From Stenotrophomonas sp. 57 (GTDB taxonomy: Bacteria; Pseudomonadota; Gammaproteobacteria; Xanthomonadales; Xanthomonadaceae): a stretch of DNA of 64,000 nt. Positions 49,388 to 57,745 of this stretch are shown in pieces. Both the position numbers and the translations under genes were made by a program. The stretch is from assembly GCF_030291075.1 (NCBI RefSeq), contig NZ_CP127407.1:2478001-2542000 (forward strand), written 5' to 3'. The notes under the pieces are model-generated. The model made no database searches and was not told where the DNA came from. It saw only the letters and a program-made list of their open reading frames with translations. Each line of letters starts with the position of its first letter. Position 1 is the first letter of the stretch.

Positions 49388-49408
49388 TTGGCCTTTCGTG
49401 AGCCGCGC

Positions 49409-49804
49409 TCAGCGGCAGGCGTCGTACACGGCGTCGTCCAGCTGACGGCGTTGCAGGAAGTCCAGTCGCTCGTTCCTGGCCAGCACGTTCCCGCGGTGCT
49501 GGCGTGCGCGCTCACAAGCTCCGGGGTCCCTACTGATGGGTATCAGCGCGGCCTGCGGCCGCCCCGAGCGCGCGGTACGCGGCGACGTCCGCAACGCGTT
49601 GCCCGACCGGGTCGTCCTTGGCACCGGTCCGCGCGACAGCGACTGCTCCTCCGGCACCTCCCAGCGCCATTCCGCGCGTCCCTGGCAGGGTGTCTGCTGA
49701 TAGACCGGATGTGGCCCATCCACGCACTTGTAGACGTTGGTCTGCGCGTGGACCGCCGTGGCCAGCAGCAGGCCCAACAGCGGGCTGCATCGCACTCTCG
49801 ACAT
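49409..49804 (-). CDS. DUF4124 exported protein
   Basis: A 131-residue protein with a signal peptide ([15 protein letters not shown]). After cleavage [20 protein letters not shown] matches the DUF4124 pattern (a two-Cys beta structure). The rest is Arg-rich with no known fold. The ATG at 49804 is chosen because the signal starts there; a longer frame upstream adds residues that do not look like a signal. Function unknown; it stands alone. Confidence 0.75.
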   Translation of the reverse strand: MSRVRCSPLLGLLLATAVHAQTNVYKCVDGPHPVYQQTPCQGRAEWRWEVPEEQSLSRGPVPRTTRSGNALRTSPRTARSGRPQAALIPISRDPGACERARQHRGNVLARNERLDFLQRRQLDDAVYDACR

Positions 49805-49990
49805 CGCAGGCGCCTCGACAGGAAGGCCATCATCGTCAGCGCGGAAGCCGCCGGAGACCAGAGCGAGACGCGTCACAACAGCGGCATTCAAGCACAGCCG
49901 TGCAAGCCGGCTGCCGGGCCGTGCGCTGTACTGGCGGCGGCACTGGCACGTTCGTCAGCGCCATCCCTCCCTTCCGCCAAGGAAACCGCA

Positions 49991-50815
49991 ATGAGCAACT
50001 TCGTCACCGTCGCCGACGGCGCGCGCATCTTCTACAAGGACTGGGGCACCGGCCAGCCGATCGTGTTCGCCCACGGCTGGCCGCTGTCCTCCGATGCCTG
50101 GGACCCGCAGATGCTGTTCATGGGCCAGAACGGCTACCGCGTGATCGCCCATGACCGGCGCAGCCACGGCCGCTCCAGCCAGACCTGGGACGGCAACAAC
50201 ATGGACACCTACGCCGATGACCTGGCGGCGGTGATCGAGGCCCTGGACCTGAAGGACGCGATCCTGGTCGGCCACTCCACCGGGGGTGGCGAAGTCGCGC
50301 ACTACATCGGCCGCCATGGCAGCAGCCGCGTGGCCAAGGTGGTGCTGGTCGGCGCCGTGCCGCCGCTGATGCTGAAGACCGAGGCGAACCCGGCCGGCAC
50401 CCCGCTGGAAGTCTTCGACGGCATCCGCAAGGGTACCGGTGGCGACCGCTCGCAGTTCTTCAAGGATCTGACCACGCCGTTCTTCGGCGCCAACCGCGAT
50501 GGCAACAGCGTCACCCAGGGCATGCGTGACGCGTTCTGGCTGCAGGGCATGCTCGGCGGCGTCAAGGGCCAGTACGACTGCATCCATGAGTTCTCGGAAG
50601 TCGACTACACCGACGACCTGAAGAAGATCGACGTGCCGGCGCTGGTCGTGCACGGTGATGACGACCAGATCGTGCCGTTCGATGCTTCGGCCAAGCTGTC
50701 CTCGCAGATCATCAGGGATGCCGAGCTGAAGGTGTATCCCGGTGCCGCGCACGGCCTGACCATCACCCACGCCGAGCAGTTCAACGCCGATCTGCTGGCG
50801 TTCGCACGCAGTTGA
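49991..50815 (+). CDS. Alpha/beta hydrolase, non-heme haloperoxidase/esterase type
   Basis: A 274-residue cytoplasmic alpha/beta hydrolase. The nucleophile is in GHSTGGG (Ser about 98), the acid Asp in [11 protein letters not shown] (about 222) and the His in [11 protein letters not shown] (about 252); the oxyanion loop is [11 protein letters not shown]. The sequence follows the cofactor-free chloroperoxidase/aryl-esterase family, whose natural role is mostly esterase or perhydrolase activity. ATG 49991 is preceded by AAGGAAACC as ribosome site. It is convergent with the MFS gene, and a hairpin separates them. Peroxidase activity is a side reaction in this family and need not apply. Confidence 0.9.
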   Translation: MSNFVTVADGARIFYKDWGTGQPIVFAHGWPLSSDAWDPQMLFMGQNGYRVIAHDRRSHGRSSQTWDGNNMDTYADDLAAVIEALDLKDAILVGHSTGGGEVAHYIGRHGSSRVAKVVLVGAVPPLMLKTEANPAGTPLEVFDGIRKGTGGDRSQFFKDLTTPFFGANRDGNSVTQGMRDAFWLQGMLGGVKGQYDCIHEFSEVDYTDDLKKIDVPALVVHGDDDQIVPFDASAKLSSQIIRDAELKVYPGAAHGLTITHAEQFNADLLAFARS

Positions 50816-50820
50816 TGTGC

Positions 50821-50849
50821 TGCGGCGGTACCGTAACGGTGCCGCCGCA
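50821..50849. terminator. Bidirectional hairpin between convergent genes
   Basis: TGCGGCGGTACCG (50821-50833), loop TAA, CGGTGCCGCCGCA (50837-50849), 13 pairs with one G-T wobble. It follows the hydrolase stop by five bases and precedes the convergent MFS stop. Confidence 0.65.
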
Positions 50850-50869
50850 CCTTCGGTAGAGCCGGCAGG

Positions 50870-52519
50870 TCAGATATCGCTGTGGTGATGCGGCACGCCG
50901 GTCTTCGGCAGCGGGTCGTGCCCGCCTACGAAATGACGCACCACAGGGGCACGCTCACCGCGATGCAGCTCCCGCAGCGCCTCCTGGATCGCCCTGTCGT
51001 CGGCGGTGATGCGTTCGTGCTGGCGCAGGTGCTCCAGCCACGACGGGGTCACGAAATACTCCAGGTGGATGCCCGGGGTGGCCACATCCTCGACCACGCC
51101 CCAGACCACGGCACCATCGCGACGACGGATGGTGCCCAGAGCGCGCATCTGTGCCTGGAACGCGGCACGATCAGCATCGTCGATGCGGTACTCGATCGTG
51201 ACCAGCACCGGGCCACGATCGTTCGACACCGGCACCGACAGCTCCGGTGCCGGCCAGTGCCCGGCCGGACGCAGGTTCAGGTCTTCGGTACCGGCGATGC
51301 GCACGCGCCACACCAGCAGGCCACCGATCACCGCACCTGCGGCGGCCACCAGCAGCGCCAGCTCCGGCGAGGTACGCTGCGCCAGCGCGCCCCAGCTCAG
51401 GCCACCGGCCGCCATGCCGGCCGAGAACACCATGATGTACAGCGCCAGCGCTCGCGCACGTACCCATGCCGGCACCGCGGTCTGCGCGGCGATCTGCAGC
51501 GATGACAGTACGGTGATCCACGCGAAACCATTGACCAGCATCACCAGCGGCAGCACGTACCAGCTACGGGTCAGCGCCAGGCCGACCAGGCTCAGCGCCA
51601 GCGACAGCGTGGCCAGCAGCACCAGCAGGTCGCGGTCCAGCTGTGCGCGCAGCTTCGGCAGCAGCAAGGCACCGCCCACTGCACCGATACCGATGCAGCC
51701 CAGCAGCATGCCGTACTGCCCCGCCCCGCCGTGCATCTGCCCACGCACCACCACCGGCAGCAGCGCGTTCATCGCGGCGGCGAAGAAGAAGAAGCCGACC
51801 GACTTGATCAATACCGCCTGCAGCCGCCACGCGCGGCTGGCGTAGCGCAGGCCCGCCTTCAGGCCTGCACCGAAACCTTCCGGTGGCAGGCTCGACTGCT
51901 TCGGGTCGCGCTTCCAGCCCCACACCACGAACAGCATCGCGGCGAAGGTGATGGCGTTGAAACCGAACGCCCAGACCGCACCGAGCTGAGCGACGATCAC
52001 ACCGCCGATGGCCGGGCCGATCGAGCGTGCGATGTTGATGCCGATCGAGTTCAGCGCCACCGCCGAGGCCAGCATCGGCTGCGGCACCAGTTCGGACACG
52101 ATAGCGGCCTGCGCCGGCATCGCCATCGCGGCACCGCACCCCATGCAGAAGGTCAGCAACACCAGCAGCTGTGGGCTCAGCATGTCCATCGCCGTCAGCG
52201 CCGCCATCACTGCCGCCACCAGCAGCATCCAGCCCTGGGTCGCCAGCAGGTACCTGCGGCGATCGACAATGTCGGCCAGCGTTCCAGCGGCCAGCGCCAG
52301 CAGCACGATCGGTACGGTAGTCGCCGACTGCACCAGGGCCACCATCAGTGGCGAGCCGGTACGCTCGGCCATCACCCAGGCGGCGGCCACGTCGTTGACC
52401 CAGGTGCCGATGTTGCTGGCCAGGATCGCCAGCCAGATCGAACGGAACATCCGGATCCTCAGCGGGGACCAGGCACCTGCGGCCTGTGCGGGGGGTTGCG
52501 ACGCGGTTGCGTTCACCAT
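50870..52519 (-). CDS. MFS transporter fused to an antibiotic-biosynthesis-monooxygenase-like domain
   Basis: A 549-residue protein. The first 400 residues carry about 12 transmembrane segments of the MFS (EntS/DUF894-like) branch, with WLAILASNIGTWVND near the start and GTLADIVDRRR in the loop between helices 2 and 3. After about residue 425 a soluble 110-residue domain follows with an ABM-like (dimeric alpha-beta barrel) look: VTIEYRIDDADRAAFQAQMRAL and LEYFVTPSWLEHLRQHERIT. It ends in a His-rich tail (GVPHHHSDI). Start 52519 is favoured by GGAG seven bases before; it overlaps the porin stop. It is the last gene of the leftward operon, so it may export the product or toxin of that pathway. 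Confidence 0.85.
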   Translation of the reverse strand: MVNATASQPPAQAAGAWSPLRIRMFRSIWLAILASNIGTWVNDVAAAWVMAERTGSPLMVALVQSATTVPIVLLALAAGTLADIVDRRRYLLATQGWMLLVAAVMAALTAMDMLSPQLLVLLTFCMGCGAAMAMPAQAAIVSELVPQPMLASAVALNSIGINIARSIGPAIGGVIVAQLGAVWAFGFNAITFAAMLFVVWGWKRDPKQSSLPPEGFGAGLKAGLRYASRAWRLQAVLIKSVGFFFFAAAMNALLPVVVRGQMHGGAGQYGMLLGCIGIGAVGGALLLPKLRAQLDRDLLVLLATLSLALSLVGLALTRSWYVLPLVMLVNGFAWITVLSSLQIAAQTAVPAWVRARALALYIMVFSAGMAAGGLSWGALAQRTSPELALLVAAAGAVIGGLLVWRVRIAGTEDLNLRPAGHWPAPELSVPVSNDRGPVLVTIEYRIDDADRAAFQAQMRALGTIRRRDGAVVWGVVEDVATPGIHLEYFVTPSWLEHLRQHERITADDRAIQEALRELHRGERAPVVRHFVGGHDPLPKTGVPHHHSDI

Positions 52520-53796
52520 TGCCATGCTCCAACGATCGAGGCGAACAGCGTGTCCTGGCCACCGGCCTGCTTCAGTGCAGGACCGGCATCGACCCAGGCC
52601 AGCGGCAGCTGCCATTGCCAGTGTTCGCTGGCCTGCCAGCGGGTTTCGGATTTGTACTGAGTGCCGATGCGGCGAGCGCCACCGGCGCTGCCCGGCAACG
52701 CCACCTGCGGTGCCGGCGTGGTGTACACCGCATCGGCGCGACGATGCTTCCAGGCCATCTGTACGCCCAGCTCCGTCGTCACCGCGTCGTGCAGGCGCAG
52801 GGTCAGGGTCGGCTGGAGGTCCATCAGGTTGGCCGGCGCCAGCAGGCTGGCCTCGCTGAAGTAGGCCGATTTCGGGAACAGTGCATTGAAGGTTCCCAGG
52901 CGGCCGTCTCGTGGATTGCCATCGCCACTGGCGATGTCCGCCTTCAGCCCCAGCCGCGGTTGCAGCGGCAGGTGCGTCCAGCGCCAGCCGGTATCGGTGG
53001 CCAGCGTCCAGGCACGGATGTCGAGCGTCGCTGCCGAGGTGCGCAGTTCACCGCCCTGCGCCACCAGTTCACTGTTCCAGTCCAGTGCACCGGACTGGCC
53101 GAACCAGCGAGCACCTACGGTCTGCCGACGCTCGGTGCCGACACCCGCCGAGAAGCGTGCGCCTTCCCGGCGGTAGTCCAGCAGGTACAGATCCCACTGT
53201 CCTGCGCCCTGCGCGCGTGCCGTGGTGGCATAGGCACCCCACAGGTGGGCACCGTGCTCGCCGCGATCATCGAAGGCTCCCGGTCGATTCTGCACCGGCC
53301 GCAGCGCCATCAGATCAAGCGTGCCGAGGCTACCCTTCCATCCCAAGCGTGCACCATCGAAGGCCAGGCGGATATTCGGCCCATCGCGCACCGACAGCAG
53401 CCGCGAACTGCCATAGCCTGCTTCCTGCCGTCCCAGCTGCAGGTGGAAGCTGCCACGCTGCCACCGCCAGTAGGCCTGCTGCACGTCCAGCGCGCTGCGG
53501 TCCGTGCGGCCGGGGCCGCCTGCCTTGCCATTCTCAGCATGCACGCCCAGCTGCAGCTTCGCCTGCCAGGCATCCTCCACATAGGTAGCCGAGGCCAGCG
53601 CACGCAGCAGGCCATAGCTATCTTCGCCGCCGCCGATGCCAAACCGGGCCGGGTCGTAGTACAGGCCGCGCAAGCGCAGTGAGGCGTCCCATCGCAATTG
53701 GTCGTCACCGGCGTCAGTGCAACGGCCACCCTCGCAGGCCAGTGCAAGCGTTGGCACAGCCAACACCGCCAGGCTCAGAACGCGAAGCACGAACAT
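52513..53796 (-). CDS. AlgE-like outer membrane porin (alginate export family)
   Basis: A 427-residue protein with a signal peptide (FVLRVLSLAVLAVPTLALAC, cleaved near the Ala-Cys) and a beta-barrel composition ending IVGAWQW with a terminal aromatic. The family resembles the alginate-export/OprD-like 18-strand porins (QLRWDASLRLRGLYYDPA, YGSSRLLSVRDGPNIRLAFDG in short). Members are outer membrane channels, often for anionic or aromatic molecules, not only alginate; no other alg gene is near. The ATG overlaps the amidohydrolase end by 22 bases and the MFS start overlaps its end by seven. A Cys at the mature start could also make it a lipoprotein, which is less likely. Confidence 0.8.
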   Translation of the reverse strand: MFVLRVLSLAVLAVPTLALACEGGRCTDAGDDQLRWDASLRLRGLYYDPARFGIGGGEDSYGLLRALASATYVEDAWQAKLQLGVHAENGKAGGPGRTDRSALDVQQAYWRWQRGSFHLQLGRQEAGYGSSRLLSVRDGPNIRLAFDGARLGWKGSLGTLDLMALRPVQNRPGAFDDRGEHGAHLWGAYATTARAQGAGQWDLYLLDYRREGARFSAGVGTERRQTVGARWFGQSGALDWNSELVAQGGELRTSAATLDIRAWTLATDTGWRWTHLPLQPRLGLKADIASGDGNPRDGRLGTFNALFPKSAYFSEASLLAPANLMDLQPTLTLRLHDAVTTELGVQMAWKHRRADAVYTTPAPQVALPGSAGGARRIGTQYKSETRWQASEHWQWQLPLAWVDAGPALKQAGGQDTLFASIVGAWQW

Positions 53797-55745
53797 CCCA
53801 TCGCGCCCCAGAACGCGGTCAGGTCATCGGTGGGCGCCGCATGCTGCGCGGCATGCCCGTGCACGCCGTGGGTACTGCAGGCCACGCCGTGATGGTGGCG
53901 ATGGGCGGCCGCCAATCCGGTGGCGGCGCCCCCGACATGGTAGCCACCGAAACGGTTGACCGGTGACCAGTCCGGCATCGCCGGCGGCAGCTGCGGCGCA
54001 AGCCCCGCATAGTCGCCGTCGGCATGCACGATGCGTCCACCGACCACGGTCAGCACGCTGGTGATGTCGGCGATCTGCGCATCGTCAACGCGGAAGAAGT
54101 CGGCCGAGAGCAGGATGAAGTCGGCCAGCTGGCCGGCTTTCAGGGTGCCCTTCACCGCCTCGTCGCCGGAGAACCAGGCGCTGCCCTGGGTCCACAGGCG
54201 CAGCGCCTGTTCGCGCTCCAGCAGATTCTCGTCGCCATACAGGGCCAGGCCACCGACGGTACGCCCGGTCACCAGCCACGACAGCGCCACCCATGGGTTG
54301 TAGCTGGCCACGCGGGTGGCATCGGTACCCGCGCCCACCGGTACGCCCTCGGACAGCATCCGCTTCACCGGCGGCGTCTGCCGTGCGGCCTGCACGCCGT
54401 AGCGCTCGACAAAGGCTTCGCCCTGGTAGGCCATGCGGTGCTGCACGGCGATGCCGCCACCCAGCGCGCGGATGCGCTCGATGTTGCGCGGGGTGATGGT
54501 CTCGGCGTGGTCGATGAACCAGTGCAGGCCATCGAACGGCACCTCACGGTTCACCTGTTCGTAGACATCGAGAATGCGGCTGATGCTCTCGTCGTAGGTG
54601 GCGTGGATGCGGAACGGCCAGCGCTTCTCGACCAGCAGCTTCACCACGTCGTGCAGTTCCGGCTCCAGCTCCGGCGGCAGCTCTGGTCGCGGTTCGTTGA
54701 ACAACTCGAAGTCGGCCGCGGAGAACACCAGCATCTCCCCGGCACCGTTGTGGCGCAGCAGGTCATCGCCCTGGCGCGGCTGCAGGATCTCGCTCCAGCC
54801 ACGGAAGTCATCCACCTCCTTGCCCTTGTTCTGGGTGAACAGGTTGTAGGCGATGCGCACTGTCAGCTGGTCATCGCGGTGCAGCTGCTCGATGACCTGG
54901 TAGTCCTCGGGATAGTTCTGGAAGCCACCGCCGGCGTCGATCACCGAGGTGATGCCGAGCCGGTTCAGTTCACGCATGAAATGTCGCGTCGAGTTCGCCT
55001 GGTACTCGATCGGCAGGCGCGGGCCCTTCGCCAGCGTCGCGTACAGAATCAGCGCATTGGGCTTGGCCAGCAGCAGCCCGGTCGGGTTGCCCAGCGAATC
55101 ACGCACGATCTGCCCGCCCGGCGGATCCGGCGTGTCCTTGGTGTAGCCACAGGCGCGCAGCGCGGCGCGATTGAGCAGCGCGCGGTCGTACAGGTGCAGC
55201 AGGAACACCGGCGTATCCGGCGCGATGTCGTTGAGCTCCTGCAGCGTGGGCAGGCGCTTCTCGTTGAACTGCGCGGCAGTGAAGCCACCGACCACGCGGA
55301 CCCATTGCGGCGCCGGGGTGCGGTCGACCTGTGCCTTCAGCATCGCCATCGCGTCAGCCAGCGAGCGCAGTCCATCCCAGCGCAGTTCCAGGTTGTAGTT
55401 CAGGCCACCGCGGATCAGATGCGTATGGCTGTCGTTGAGCCCCGGCAGCAGGCGCCGGCCCTGCGCGTCGACCAGGGTCGCTTCATTGCCCCAATCGCGC
55501 ATGATCTCCGCGTCGCTGCCGACCGCGACGATGCGTCCTTCCTGCACGGCCAACGCCTGTGCATGCGGCTGCTGCGGATCGAGCGTGGTGATGCGGGCAT
55601 TGCGGATGACCAGCGTGCTCATGCGACGCTCCTTGGAAGTGGAATCGAGTGCGGCACCGGCGCGGCCGGCCAAGCCCAGCGCCACGGCTGCGCCGCTGGC
55701 CAGCATCACGTTGCGGCGGCCGTGGTCGAGTGGATCGTGACTCAT
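53775..55745 (-). CDS. Amidohydrolase (YtcJ type) with Tat signal
   Basis: A 656-residue enzyme. Residues 1-40 carry a Tat-like signal (HGRRNVMLASGAAVALGLAG, Ala-x-Ala end), after which the amidohydrolase starts: NARITTLDPQ, the metal site NDSHTHLIRGG (HxH), later His ligands in HATYDES and HWFIDHAETI, the Asp in GAGTDATRV, and the C-terminal return to the small beta domain (QLADFILLSADFF). It would hydrolyse an amide, ester or cyclic substrate; YtcJ-like enzymes are mostly unassigned. The end is His- and Cys-rich (HRHHHGVACSTHGVHGH). Two starts are supported: 55745 (GGGAG site, exported) and 55622 (AAGGAG site, cytosolic). It overlaps the DoxX stop and the porin start. Confidence 0.87.
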   Translation of the reverse strand: MSHDPLDHGRRNVMLASGAAVALGLAGRAGAALDSTSKERRMSTLVIRNARITTLDPQQPHAQALAVQEGRIVAVGSDAEIMRDWGNEATLVDAQGRRLLPGLNDSHTHLIRGGLNYNLELRWDGLRSLADAMAMLKAQVDRTPAPQWVRVVGGFTAAQFNEKRLPTLQELNDIAPDTPVFLLHLYDRALLNRAALRACGYTKDTPDPPGGQIVRDSLGNPTGLLLAKPNALILYATLAKGPRLPIEYQANSTRHFMRELNRLGITSVIDAGGGFQNYPEDYQVIEQLHRDDQLTVRIAYNLFTQNKGKEVDDFRGWSEILQPRQGDDLLRHNGAGEMLVFSAADFELFNEPRPELPPELEPELHDVVKLLVEKRWPFRIHATYDESISRILDVYEQVNREVPFDGLHWFIDHAETITPRNIERIRALGGGIAVQHRMAYQGEAFVERYGVQAARQTPPVKRMLSEGVPVGAGTDATRVASYNPWVALSWLVTGRTVGGLALYGDENLLEREQALRLWTQGSAWFSGDEAVKGTLKAGQLADFILLSADFFRVDDAQIADITSVLTVVGGRIVHADGDYAGLAPQLPPAMPDWSPVNRFGGYHVGGAATGLAAAHRHHHGVACSTHGVHGHAAQHAAPTDDLTAFWGAMGCSCFAF

Positions 55746-56167
55746 GCGATATCTCCCGGAAGGCGTTGGCCGTCCAGCGCCCAGGCACCGGGACCGGCCA
55801 GCGCGAGGGCCAGCAGTACCGTGGTCCACATCAACGGGTACTCGCTGCCCCCGCGCATCCAGAACCAGCCCTTGGGCAGGGCCAACAGTACGGTGAAGCC
55901 AATGAAAGCCGCTGCCACGAGCGCGGCGATGCGGGTCTGCCAGCCCAGCAGCACGGCCAGCCCGGACAGCACCTGCAGCAGGGCAAGCAGCAGCGGCAAC
56001 GGCGCTGCCGCCGGCAACCCGAAGCCGCGCAACTCGGTGGCGAACCCGGGCAGCCCCGGGCCACCGAACCAGCCGAACAGCTTGCCCAGCGCATGCGGCA
56101 GCAGGAATCCGCCGGCGGCCACGCGCAGCATCAGCAGGGCTAGGTCGAGGCCATGGCCAGCCAGCAT
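55742..56167 (-). CDS. DoxX-family membrane protein
   Basis: A 141-residue inner membrane protein with four hydrophobic helices (LLMLRVAAGGFLLPHALGKLF region, LLALLQVLSGLAVLLGW, ALVAAAFIGFTVLLAL and VLLALALAGPGAWALDG). The family (DoxX/DoxD) is linked to redox chains and is often a small membrane partner for oxidoreductases. It lies between the hydrolase (two bases away) and the Tat-type amidohydrolase (four-base overlap), so the order is strongly coupled. A second DoxX-like gene stands at 57317-57649 in the same direction. What it does here is unknown. Confidence 0.82.
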   Translation of the reverse strand: MLAGHGLDLALLMLRVAAGGFLLPHALGKLFGWFGGPGLPGFATELRGFGLPAAAPLPLLLALLQVLSGLAVLLGWQTRIAALVAAAFIGFTVLLALPKGWFWMRGGSEYPLMWTTVLLALALAGPGAWALDGQRLPGDIA

Positions 56168-56169
56168 GC

Positions 56170-56826
56170 TCAGTGCCCGCCTTCCTGCGCGCCGAACATG
56201 CGCTTGGCGTACTGGATGCCGATGCCGTAGCCACCCGCGTGATCGCGCGCGATGCCGGTGGTCAGGTCGTAGGTCTCACCACGCGCCCAGTCGCGCTGCA
56301 GCTCCAGCAGGTACTGCACGCTGGTCATCGGTACCGCACCGGCCTGCACCATGCGGGTGATCGCGCACTCGTGTGCTTCCTCGCTGACATCACCACAGGC
56401 ATCGGTGATCACATAGACCTCGAAGCCCTGCGCCAGTGCCGACAGCGCCGGGCCGACGATGCAGACGCTGGTCCACAGGCCGGCCATCACCAGCCGGCGC
56501 TTGCCGATACGGTTGATCTCATCGATCACAGGCTGGTCTTCCCAGGTGTTCATCGAGGTGCGGTCGAACACCGGCTGGCCCGGGAAGATCACCGGCAGCT
56601 CCGGGAACATCGGGCCGGAGAACGAGGCCTCCGCCACCGTGGTCAGCAGCACCGGCACGTTGAAGCCCTTGGCGCCCTTGCCGATCAACGACACGTTGTT
56701 GCGCAGCGCGGAGATGTCGATGGTGTGAGTGGCAAATGCCATCTGCGACTGGAAATCGATCAGTACCAGCGCATGGTCGGTCGGTGACAGCAGGGACGGG
56801 GCGGGCGTGGCGGTGGCAGGGTTCAT
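56170..56826 (-). CDS. Isochorismatase-like hydrolase (YcaC type)
   Basis: A 218-residue cytoplasmic hydrolase of the isochorismatase/cysteine hydrolase superfamily. The catalytic triad is Asp in LVLIDFQSQM (about 23), a Lys in the GKGAKG region (about 50) and Cys in TSVCIVGPALS (about 122). YcaC-like members cleave an amide or nitrogen-carbon bond of small molecules, and the natural substrate is unknown in most cases. It begins inside the AraC stop (ATGA) and is followed two bases later by DoxX, so it belongs to the same operon as the Tat-type amidohydrolase. Confidence 0.87.
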   Translation of the reverse strand: MNPATATPAPSLLSPTDHALVLIDFQSQMAFATHTIDISALRNNVSLIGKGAKGFNVPVLLTTVAEASFSGPMFPELPVIFPGQPVFDRTSMNTWEDQPVIDEINRIGKRRLVMAGLWTSVCIVGPALSALAQGFEVYVITDACGDVSEEAHECAITRMVQAGAVPMTSVQYLLELQRDWARGETYDLTTGIARDHAGGYGIGIQYAKRMFGAQEGGH

Positions 56827-57266
56827 GCGTGGACTCCGTTGGAATCAAGGTCTGGGGGAAGCAGGAGGGCGGCATCACCGGCCAGGTACTGGCCGGGACT
56901 GCAGCCCGTCTCCGCACGGAAGCTGCGGACGAAATGGCTCTGGTCGAAGAAGCCCAGCTGCTGCGCCAGGCTGGACATGGGCAGCTGCTGGATCGACAAC
57001 AGCTGGCGCGCACGTTCGATACGGCGCCGGCGGACGTAGCGCAGCGGACTGGCGCCGGTACCGGTGCGGAACAGGCGCACCAGATGGAAACGGCTGACAC
57101 AAGCAGCGGCCGCCAGTTCGGTCACCCGCAGCGGCTGTGACAGGTGTTCATCGACATAGCGCAGTGCCCGCTGCAACGCGGCGGCTTGCTGCGGTGCCAG
57201 CGACGCGGCGGGGGGGGCATGCGGAAGGACGGTGGCCATCGAGGACGCCGCGGGGGGATGGCCCAT
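56823..57266 (-). CDS. AraC-type regulator, DNA-binding domain only
   Basis: A 147-residue protein that is little more than the double helix-turn-helix of AraC/XylS regulators: VTELAAAACVSRFHLVRLF, then RRRRIERARQLLSI and AQQLGFFDQSHFVRSFRAE. It has no ligand-binding domain, so it may act as a simple activator or bind a partner, or read a signal through another protein. It is upstream of the isochorismatase-like gene with a four-base overlap and downstream of a DoxX-like gene, so it could be the autoregulator of the leftward operon. Start 57266 is chosen by the frame; ATG 57239 (MATVLP) is also possible and no clear ribosome site is seen for either. Confidence 0.85.
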   Translation of the reverse strand: MGHPPAASSMATVLPHAPPAASLAPQQAAALQRALRYVDEHLSQPLRVTELAAAACVSRFHLVRLFRTGTGASPLRYVRRRRIERARQLLSIQQLPMSSLAQQLGFFDQSHFVRSFRAETGCSPGQYLAGDAALLLPPDLDSNGVHA

Positions 57267-57316
57267 GGTGCGGCGCGTGCGCGCGATGCCCTACCCCCGT
57301 CGGTCGAGGCCAGCAC

Positions 57317-57649
57317 CTACCCGAATGGGGGAGGCCGGCGCCCGATCACGCGGCGACCGAACAACCGCGCGTCCAGCGAATAGGCGCCCGGCCCCAGCAC
57401 CAGCAGGGCCAGAGGCAGCAGCGCCAATGGCCATGGCCCGGGCAGCGCGGACAGTCCTGTGGCCGCCATCACCGCCGCCAGGGGGGTCAGCACGCCGAGT
57501 GCGAGCATCGCCACGGCCAGCAGGCACAAGGCCGACAACCAGCCACCTGGCATACCGGGCGCACAAAGAGCGGCCGCAACGCACAGCCGCAGCCACAGCA
57601 GGCCGACGCCCGGGCCGCGGTCGGGAAACATCACGAACAGGCGCTGCAT
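57317..57649 (-). CDS. Second DoxX-like membrane protein
   Basis: A 110-residue inner membrane protein with about three hydrophobic segments (VGLLWLRLCVAAALCAPG; ALCLLAVAMLALGVLTP; WPLALLPLALLVLGP). It resembles DoxX in length and helix pattern but is shorter than the other copy. The ATG at 57649 has GGAG seven bases before. It stands at the head of the leftward gene run, 50 bases before the AraC gene, divergent from a sensor kinase. It may be the first gene of the operon, or stand alone. Confidence 0.7.
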   Translation of the reverse strand: MQRLFVMFPDRGPGVGLLWLRLCVAAALCAPGMPGGWLSALCLLAVAMLALGVLTPLAAVMAATGLSALPGPWPLALLPLALLVLGPGAYSLDARLFGRRVIGRRPPPFG

Positions 57650-57745
57650 GGCCGGGCTCCGGGGAACATGCCGGCGTGATAGCCGACGGTGACGCGGGGC
57701 GCCTACCCCGTTCGGGTCACCCGGGCCTGCCCCGCACCTGCCAGA

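Noticed and set aside
54024..56360. Long open frame antisense to the amidohydrolase and DoxX genes
   Set aside because: It spans several overlapped genes on the other strand, and its product lacks any family motif.
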